Positions 56,058-64,000 of a DNA stretch of 64,000 nt are shown piece after piece. A model generated the notes under the pieces. The model was given only the letters and a program-made list of their open reading frames with translations, had not been told where the DNA came from and did no database searches. Both the position numbers and the translations under genes were made by a program. The DNA is from Viola odorata (Eukaryota > Streptophyta > Magnoliopsida > Malpighiales > Violaceae), in NCBI GenBank assembly GCA_963691705.1, contig OY829543.1, positions 34,671,025 through 34,735,024 on the forward strand, written 5' to 3'. Numbering within the stretch: the stretch's first letter is position 1; every line of letters starts with the position of its first letter.

Positions 56058-59000
56058 TTAGCTCCTGGCGTGGTATAGCCTCAGCCGAGCGATGTTCCAA
56101 GAGTTCTGCAGGGGCGTTCCCTCGAGCGTTTCCAGATGGTATGCTCCTTTTCCCACAATGCGGGTGACACGATACGGTCCATCCCAGTTTGGACTGAGTT
56201 TTCCCATACGTTGTCCTGCCGCCCGCTTGTCTCTGAGCACTAAATCTCCAGTTTTGAGCAACCGCTCCCTCACTTGCCGGTTGTGATATTGTGCCATTTT
56301 CCTCTTGTAGTGCAGGGTTTTCAGGAGGGTTTCCTCGTGTGTTTCTGGTAGAGTATCGAGGTTAGCTCTTAACCTTTCTTCGTTGTTTTCTTCTTTGAAG
56401 TGAGCCACCCGGAGGCTCATCATGCCAATCTCAACTGGTGTGATAGCCTCGGTTTCGAATGCTAACGCGAACGGGGTCTCTCCCGTGCTGGCCTTGACAG
56501 TCATGCGGTAGGCCCATAGCACATATGGCAATTCGTCTGGCCATTTCTTCTTGGAACCTTCCAAGTTTCTTTTGATGCCACTAAGGATGCTGCGGTTAGT
56601 TACTTCCGCCTGGCCATTGGTTTGGGGATGTGCCACAGAGGAGAATCTTTGCTCTATCTGGAATTCTACACATCGATCCCTGAAGAACTGGCTTGTAAAT
56701 TGTGTCCTGTTGTCACTAACTAGCACGCGTGGTACTCCAAATCGCATGATGACTTGGTGTTTGAAGAAACGCTAAATTTTTTCGGTGGTGATGGTAGCTA
56801 ACGCCTCAGCTTCGGCCCACTTTGTGAAGTAGTCTACCGCTACGACCACAAATTTTAACTGAGATCTGGCCTTTGGAAACGGGCCCAGTATGTCAATCCC
56901 CCACTTTGCAAACGGGCACGGAGCAACTATTTCTGAAATCGGTACAGCCGACTTTCGAGGAATCTTGGCATATTCCATGCATTTCTGACAGGTTTTCACG
57001 AAGTTATGACAATCTCGTCGAATGGTGGGCTAGTAAAATCCCGACCGAAAGACTTGGGCTGCCAGAGTACCGCTAGCAATGTGCATGCCACATATCCCTT
57101 CGTGAATTTCACGTAACACGTGTAAGCCTTCTTGCTCCATTATGCATTTAGCGGCCGGATGAGAGAAACATCTGCGTATTAACTCTCCGTTATAATATGT
57201 GCATCGTGCTGCCCGTTTTAGGACTTTCTTTCTCTCTGTCTGGTCCCCCGGTAGTTTATCATGTTTCAGATATTCTATCACTGGGATCCTCTAATCGTTT
57301 TCCATTTCTTCCACACAAAGCGATGCCTGCTCTTCCATGGAAGAAGGTGTAGGCAGTTCTCCATAGCGTACGTCACTGGGTATTGAGGCTTCTGGATTGG
57401 CTGCCATCTTGGCGAGGCTATCAGCCTCTTCATTGTTTTCTCTAGGAATGTGCTCAAAGGTGACCATGGTGCCTTTTTCCTGTATCTCTGACAGCTCATG
57501 CTTCACTTTGGCTAAGTATTGGGCCATGATGGGTTCTCTGGCTTGGGAGTTCCCCAGAACCTCATCCATTATTAGCTTGGAATCTCCTCGGATCTTTAAG
57601 CGTGTTCTGTCTTCCTTCTCCATACCGGGAGTGGCTCCGATAGAGAAACTGTTTCCAATTCTGAGTCCTGCCAACAGCGCTTCGTATTCAGCCGCATTGT
57701 TGGACAATGGCTTCAGGATTCTGATGGCGTATCGCATCTCCAGGCCGTTTGGTCCAACTAAGAAAACTCCTGCGCCAGCTAATTCTTGCTTTTTTGCCCC
57801 ATCTACGTGGATGACCCACGTATCTGCATATGTCTCTGGAGACGGTAGGCATAAACTTTCTGCCTCTTCCTCTGACAGATCTATTTTTGCCTCCTTTGTG
57901 AACGTGCACTCAGCTATGAAGTTAGCTAACGCTTGGGCTTTAATGGCTGGTCTAGCTTTGTATTACAGCCCGTATTGTTCGAGCTCGATAGCCCAAATTA
58001 GCATTCTTCCTAAAGATTCAGGTTTTCTAAAGATTCTTCTCAACGGCTAATCCGTAAGTACAGTGATGGGGTGGGCTTGGAAGTATCGATCCATCTTTCG
58101 CGTGGCCTGTACTAGAGCGAGTGTTATCTTCTTGATAGGAGCGTATCGCAGTTCGGCATCTTTCAATATATGACTCACGAAGAATACAGGACGATGCACG
58201 TGCCCTTCACTTCGCACAAGGACGGCGCTGACTACTTCGTCAGCTATTCCCAAATATAAATATAGTTCATCGCCGGGCTCAGGCCTCGTCAGCACTAAAT
58301 CTGATGATAGGTAAGCTTTTAGTCCTACAAACACTTTCTCACATTCCTCTGTCCATCCGAAAGGAGCCTTGTTTCGGATGACTTTGAAGAAAGGCAAACA
58401 TCTCTCGCCTTGCTTAGATATGAATCGCCCCAATGCAATGATGCGCCCGGTTAACTTCTGTATCTCTTTGACAGTCCGCGGGGATATCATATCCTGGATG
58501 GCTTTTATCTTTGACGGGTTGGGTTGCATGCCCTTCCGGCTGACAACATAGCCCAAGAATTTTCCCGTTTGGAATGCAAACATGCACTTCCGCGGGTTTA
58601 ACTTCATCTTGTGCTTTCTCATCACATTGAAAACTTCTTCCAAGTCAGCGAGGTGTTCTCTGAAACTCCGACTTTTGATCAAGATGTCGTCTACGTAGGC
58701 CTCTACATTTCTCCCGATTTGATTTTCAAAAACTTTGTTTGCCATACGCTGAAATGTTGCACCGGCATTCTTTAGCCCAAACGGCATTGCTGTATAGCAG
58801 TATGTAGCCCTAGGAGTGATGAAGGCAGTTTTTTCTTCGTCCTCTACGGCCATAGGGATTTGGTGATATCCAGAATTCGCATCTAGGGAGCTTAGATAAG
58901 CATACCCAGCGGTTTGATCGACTAACTGATCTATTCGCGGAAGGGGATAGCAGTCCTTGGGACAGGCATTATTTAGGTCAGTAAAGTCGATGCACATGCG

Positions 59001-60353
59001 CCAGTCCCCGTTAGGCTTTGGGACTAACACAGGATTAGCTAGCCAGGTTGGGTATTGGACTTCTCGAATGAACCCCGCCTCTGTGAGCTTTAGCAGCTCC
59101 TTTTCAATGGCTGCTATCTTTTCCGATGAAAAAGCACGTCGCCTTTGTTGAACAGGCTTGGCGTCAGGACTAACGTTCAGCCGGTATTCCGCAACCTCCC
59201 GAGAGATTTCGGGCATGTCTGCTGGTTTCCACGCAAATTCTCCCTTGCATTTCCTCAACAGCCGGATTAATTGCGTGTTCTCTTCAAGGCTTAGTTTCTC
59301 ACTAGCTAAGAGATTCGTTTCACTATCCTTACCGATAGGGATTGATACCATCTGATCTAGCGGCTGAGTGCGCTTTTCTTCTTTATCATCGAAAGGGTCA
59401 TCTGCCACGCAAACGTAGCGGTCATAACTCCTTTGAGTCATAAGTAAGTAGCATTCGGCTGCCAGCTTTTGGTCCCCTTTGATTGAGACCACACCGTCCC
59501 ATGAGGGATATTTCATCCGCAGGTGTTTTTGAGATATGGCTACTCCAAAACGATTAAGGAATGGTCGCCCCAAAATGGCATTATACGGTAACGTTAGGTC
59601 TACGACCAGAAATAATAACTCTTCGGAGCGTTTGGATGTGTCTTCCCGGAAGTACCCCGGCAGGGATGTTACTCCGGCTACCGGAATCGGTACTCCATCA
59701 ATCCCAATAATTGGCCTCGTGCAAGACGATAGTTCACAGTCAGGTCGTTTCATCAAATTGTACGCTTCTAATGAAAATAGATTCACTGCACTCCCATTAT
59801 CGACAAGGGTCCTTCTTATCCCATGACTTCCAATGATGGGCGTTACAACCATCGGGTCATTATGCGGGAAGACGATGCCTTTTTCGTCTTCCTCTGAGAA
59901 AGACAATATCATTCTGTCTAAGGCACTTATCGCCTCGATTTTCATTTGCGCGCTCTCCCGTTTGCGCTTTTCTCTAGGGTTGGGCATTTGTGGCATAATT
60001 TCCTCACAATAAGGTGCTCCCCCCGCAATGATATTTATCATGGGCATTTGGTCACTATCGATAGCGAGCGCTTCTCTATTTGGTCCGAGGGGAACTGCGT
60101 GAGCTCCTGTGGCGCGCGAGGGCGCTTGCCCGTGATCAGTTGTATTTCCAGTTGGGTTGTTTCTGGCCCCTTCCCTTGCCTTTGTGGCAAATTCCCCAAG
60201 GTAGCCTTCTTCGACTAATCGCTCTATAGCCAATTTTAATTCTCTGCATACATCTGTCGAATGTCCCTTGACCTTATGGAATTTGCAGTATGCATTTTCT
60301 CTTCCACCCATGATTACTCCTGGTTTCACGGGAGCTGGGTAACGGATGGGCAA
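56058..60353 (-). pseudogene. Pol of F: protease, RT, two RNase H domains, integrase
   Basis: A single frame runs from 60353 to 56058 with stops at 58047 (TAG), about 57967 (TAA), 57291 (TAG), 57030 (TAG) and 56772 (TAG). Residues counted from 60353: C-x2-H-type knuckle CKFHKVKGHSTDVC at 23-36, protease LVDNGSAVN with Asp 185, LGRPF at 261, RT LVPKPNGDWRMCIDF at 443-457 and YVDD at 553-556. RNase H follows. A second RNase H-like domain (WVIHVDGAKKQ, NNAAEYEALLAG) comes after, as in Tat elements. The integrase finger ends in CQKC, and the core has D in WGIDILG, D in SDNRTQF and E in QAEVTNR. It ends WNIARLRLYHARS. Confidence 0.93.
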
Positions 60354-60373
60354 ATTTCTCTGTTGGACTATTG

Positions 60374-61930
60374 CTAAGATCTCCGCCCTCGGGAGTATGA
60401 GAGATGGGAGGTCAGGATCATATATCCGGCCTTTTGGCGGGTCCGTTTGCTTCCGAGTAAGGGATCCTCCAGGTCTTCCTTTTGAGAAATTGCCTCTCTG
60501 CCGGTTAGAGGTCTTAGTATTATGTTCTTTCCGTTGCCCGGGATCCTCGGTGGGTTTAGCATCTGGGCATTGCTGTTCAAGACGTTAAGGGCCACATATG
60601 GGTCCGCCGACATGCCTCGGATCCAATCTCTACTTTCTTCCTCTTCCATTCTCGCATAGTTATGCGCTTTCAGCCTCAACGCATCCAGGGTCATTGGGGG
60701 GTCCACCGTTAGCGTATCTTTCAATTTACTGTATCGATAATTGCATTTCAGGGCCTCAACCGCAAAATCGATAGTGACCCCTGGCGTTAGGGACATTTCA
60801 AGATCAAATCGACCTAAAAAGTCGTTCAACGATTCCTGTGGTTTCCGATGGATATCGAACAGCGCAGCTGCTGACTTTCTGATAGGAATAGCCGTGCTAA
60901 ACCGACTTTTGAATTTTTCTTCCAATTGAGAAAAATTATCGATAGACCCGGCGGGAAGCCCCTCGAACCATAGACGTGCCACTCTTGACAGCGTCATTAC
61001 GAAGATTTGGCACAATGCCGCATCACTGCGCGTTTGGAATTGCACGAAAACCTTCACCTTATTGAGGTGAGAAATGGGATCTTTCGTGCCATCATATGAT
61101 TCTGCTGGGAGTTTCACATGTCGATGGACTCTGTGGTGCCTGACACGGTAACTGAACGGATGACCAACGTTAGCATCGGGGACCCTACGAGGCTGACGCT
61201 GATGTGGAATTTCAGCGTCGTATCTGGGATTCTGAGGGTCATATTCCTGATGTCTCCTAGGAGAATGGCTGCGGCTCCTTTGAGTTCGAGCTCGTCGACC
61301 TCTGCTGCTAGATCTCTCGCTGTATCTAGCAGATGGATCTCTCACTATATCCCCCCATCGATCATCCCAGTGTTCTCTATACTCGTCACGTTGGCGGACT
61401 GCTTCGGGGATAGAGATTCCTCCCCTGTATTATCCAGAATGGTCGGCAGGTCCGCGCATGAATGGTGGGACGTTTATGGGGGGCAAAGGGAAAGGTAAGG
61501 AGGACGGGAGTGCCCTAGATTGTTGGGGCGATAAGGGTCGTTCGTTGACAATGGACGGAGGGAAAACTACTTGGGAGGACACACCAGGTCTTGAGGCATG
61601 AGGAGTAAATCCAGCAGCCATCTCTGTCAGGTGATCCAGTTGAGCTTGGAGAGCTGCTATTGAGTTCGCGAAAGGGTTGTCCGCTTCTCCTATCATAGAT
61701 CTCCCCGCTTGGGGGGTAGGATGACTGGTTCCTGCTATATGGGAGAAGAGGTAGCAAATCTGGAATGTAACTTCTTCCGAACTTGACCCAGGAGGAAGAT
61801 CTAATTCTCCTGTAGTGACGTCCTGCCCTGGAGTGGGGGCATCAGAGGTAGCGAATGGAAACAAGCGTCTGCGGGTGTTGTATGGGATGTTGGAAGCTCG
61901 GGACAGCGCCGGATCTGACTCTGAGGCCAT
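60374..61930 (-). pseudogene. Gag of F
   Basis: ATG at 61930 (MASESDPALSRASNIPYNTR). One in-frame TAA at 61430 separates a Pro/Ser-rich N-terminal part from the capsid part, which begins with an Arg/Ser-rich stretch (SRGRRARTQRSRSHSPRRH). Capsid motifs are LPAESYDGTKDPISHLN, LWFEGLPAGSIDNFSQLEE and ESLNDFLGRF. A frameshift near 60540 puts the last 50 codons out of the pol frame, and the true gag-pol continuation overlaps in the other frame. Gag would form the particle. This copy cannot make a complete Gag-Pol. Confidence 0.85.
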
Positions 61931-61994
61931 AATCCTTCTAGCTTCGGGGAGGAGGAGCTTGGTTATTAAGGATGCTCACTTAATAGAACCAAAA

Positions 61995-62012
61995 CTCTCA
62001 ACGAAAGTACCA
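61995..62012 (-). other. Probable primer binding site of F
   Basis: The minus strand reads TGGTACTTTCGTTGAGAG, three bases after the LTR end. The matching tRNA is not one I can name with confidence. Confidence 0.55.
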
Positions 62013-62015
62013 ATT

Positions 62016-62584
62016 TGATAATAAATTGCCTTTTGCCGAAGGATGTATGGTGGAGCAGCTCCTCTCAGGTCAGTGTGCGCGACGGTCCACAGTACCTGCA
62101 ATGCGCCGGAGGGGGTCTCCGGCGGAAACACTCCGATGCTTAAGTCAGTATGTGTACTGAAATTGGCAGAGTTTTGGCCAGTTAAATCCACTTACCTGCC
62201 TCCTTTGTGGGGGAGGTATTTATAGAAGAAAGGGGTGTTCCCGCCCATGTAAACGAGTATGGAGCTATCGCTAGCGTTAGGGTCTGTGGTTCGCCCTTAT
62301 CGTGATACTACCTTGGCGGTAGGTGTGTAGGTAGGTATTGCCACGGTAGGATACTGGCCGGAGCGTTAACCCTGACGCGTGGTTTCCTCTGGGGGTGACA
62401 TAACTCCTTGAGCCATCCACGAGGTCCGTGAGAGGAGCCGGTAGGGCATCGTTAGCCCTCGTGGCGTTAGCCTTTGGGGAAGGTAGCAATCTTGTCCCTA
62501 TCGTGGTGGTGCGAAACAGTAGCTATGTCTCTTCTCACCGGGTGATAGACGAAAATACCCCTTCTTTTAGGTGAATTGTTATCA
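62016..62584 (-). repeat. 5' LTR of F
   Basis: 569 bp, about 2% different from 47302-47872 by eye. It carries CTATAAATACC on the minus strand near 62215, and the ends are TGATAATAAATT and TTATCA. Confidence 0.95.
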
Positions 62585-62589
62585 GTCTC
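62585..62589. repeat. Target-site duplication of F, right (GTCTC)
   Basis: Matches 47297-47301. It lies in a gag codon pair (FHRD) of A. Confidence 0.95.
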
Positions 62590-63289
62590 GGTGGAAGTAA
62601 CTTGGAACAAATCGATCCTTCATAACTCTTACCATTTCATCCCAATTATCGACCGGACCCATCCCGACCCTTCCCCTAGTAATATGCAATTGATCCCACC
62701 AATGGGCAGTATATCCAAAGAACTCTACTGGGGCAATCTTAACCTTCTTCTCCTCAAAATAATGATGGCACAAGAAAATTACCCTCATCTTTCGTTCCCA
62801 AGTGAGGAACGCATCCGGGTCATCTTTCCCTTTGAATGCGGGGACTTTGAGTTTAATTCCCACTAGTCGTTCCTCTCCTCCAACCTCTCCTCTAGGCTAT
62901 CTCGGTTGGGGCCTCCTTGGCCTAGGTACTTCTTCCTCCTCATACTCCTCCTCCTACTCGTACTCATTAGGGTTTGGTACGACTTCATCCTCCCTTAGGA
63001 CTTCTTCTCGATTAGGTGTATTCCGAGTATTCCTTGTGTTAGTCCTGTTATTAGGGTTGGATTCCTCTCCAAATGGCATGCCATAAGCGTATGGTGAGCT
63101 CCTCGGGTTGCTGGTTTGGGTGTACCGAGTATGTGCCAGTCTTGCGGCATTGGCAGCCGCTTTCTTCTCCTTGGCGATCTCCTTTCGCCACTCATCCATC
63201 TCGTCAAACCTCACGGTGATCCTGCGCATCATCGTTAGCATTTCAGCTTGCGATTGCGACTCCGTGCTCTTGGCTGACTGGTCTGACAT
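62590..63289 (-). pseudogene. Gag of A, N-terminal part
   Basis: ATG at 63289 (MSDQSAKSTESQSQAEMLTM). The frame stays the same to the insertion, with two in-frame stops: TAG at 62954-62956 and another TAG near 62897. The capsid part shows VPAFKGKDDPDAFLTWE, AHWWDQL and RFVPSYFHRD, cut at 62589 by F. The frame continues at 47296. Relatives are the gag of B and D. Confidence 0.88.
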
Positions 63290-64000
63290 CTGAAATCACA
63301 ATGAAATAGACAAGCGTATAATTGTCCTATCTAAACACTCCCTCACATGTTTAAGTCTCTCATGTTTAAGCACTCTAATATTCTCACAAGTCACTCTGAA
63401 CAATCTTCTTCAATCAATCCAAGATCCGTTAGACTCAAAGAATGTCATGAAACGCTTCCAATAAATTTGCAAAGACAACTCAAGCTTTGAAGGAATTATA
63501 GATGTGATATAACTGATGGATTACTTTGACAATTAATCAAACAATTATAACACAGAATGGATAAGTCATGTATTACAAGAGCTCAAGAAAGACAATTGAT
63601 TGGCAAAATTTTCCTTTGTACTAGTTCGTATTTGTTTTAGAACTAGCCTATTAGGTTCTCGATTTGTTTCTTTAATAACTTTCGGATGAAGGCGCAGTTT
63701 TCTATTATTCTTGTTGCGTTTGAACACTCTTTTCTTGCTGATTTTGTTTTTGTATTGATCGCGAGGTTCTCGATTCGTTAACTGACTGAAAATTTTGAAT
63801 TCGCTTACTGTTCTGTTTTTGTGCGAATGTGTTGTATTCTTTTTTTTTTTGAAAATATAAAACGCAAATACTTGAAACAAATAATCTGACACTTTGTGGG
63901 ATTTTCTATTTTCTTGACTCAAGGAAGATAGCAAATCAAAGGACTTGATTTGTTACCTAAAACAGAAGCAACTAGGGACTAGTTTCGACTCACTAACACA
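63290..64000 (-). other. Leader of A, no gene
   Basis: This AT-rich untranslated leader upstream of gag shares CTCACATGTTTAAG and CAAAGACAACTCAAG blocks with the leader of D. The primer binding site and 5' LTR are outside the window. No gene is seen. Confidence 0.6.

Larger units (their letters stand above)
47302..62584 (-). mobile_element. Element F: young Tat-like element with four antisense genes
   Basis: It is 15.3 kb with TG...CA LTRs, TSD GTCTC, a primer binding site candidate and gag-pol on the minus strand. An 8-kb segment between pol and the 3' LTR carries genes on the opposite strand. YVDD RT and an extra RNase H-like domain before integrase fit the Tat lineage. LTRs differ at about 11 of 569 positions plus one 2-bp gap by eye. 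Gag-pol has several nonsense codons, so it is not autonomous now. Confidence 0.95.
42130..64000 (-). mobile_element. Element A: Ty3/gypsy element split by F
   Basis: The minus-strand order is leader and gag start (63289), insertion of F, gag-protease (47301), RT-RNase H-integrase, polypurine tract and 3' LTR (to 42130). The 5' LTR lies beyond the window. It belongs to the same family as B, C and D by gag motifs, leader blocks and the pol terminus that reads into the LTR. Confidence 0.88.

Overview
This 64 kb window looks like heterochromatic DNA from a flowering plant with a large genome. I see no host gene, tRNA, rRNA or CRISPR array. Almost every stretch can be assigned to Ty3/gypsy LTR retrotransposons: Tat-like, Athila-like, Tekay/Del-like, and one recurrent family with pol read into the 3' LTR. 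These lineages, the GT-AG introns with CTAAC branch points, and the TATA boxes all point to an angiosperm. The species cannot be told. Element letters A-P are mine.

Left third (1-22694). A broken Tat-like fragment E (1-4644) abuts the gag and 5' LTR of element D (4645 to about 7530), followed by an Athila-like plus-strand fragment P. P is split by element C (8681-20755, TSD CCTTA). C keeps gag and the extreme pol terminus but no RT, RNase H or integrase. C is split by element B (11120-18485, TSD GTTGT), which has two LTRs and a gag-pol lacking the integrase core. The left LTR of C also holds a 469-bp TRIM-like insertion (TSD GAGGA).

Middle (22695-42129). Remnants in both orientations follow one another: Tekay/Del-like pol (+), an LTR remnant, Athila-like gag-protease J (+), Athila-like element H (-) with a second LTR inside it, a short integrase piece (+), Athila-like element G (+), and stacked LTR fragments that cut the RT of G.

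Right third (42130-64000). Element A (minus strand) is interrupted inside gag by element F (47302-62584, TSD GTCTC). F is a young Tat-like element whose LTRs differ at about 2% of positions by my eye count. Its sense gag-pol carries several nonsense codons. Between pol and the 3' LTR lies about 8 kb of opposite-strand material: four antisense genes, two with a well-placed TATA box and two with an upstream G-box. The largest (52595-54868) reads as an intact three-exon gene of 709 residues. A second is its paralogue with the intron at the same place and phase.

Between the convergent 3' ends of the intact antisense gene and pol lie three 77-bp tandem repeats and then six hairpin units. The stem sequences of these units change from unit to unit while pairing is kept, and a diverged six-unit array sits at the same place in E. 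This array and the antisense gene cassette are the best candidates for something not yet described.
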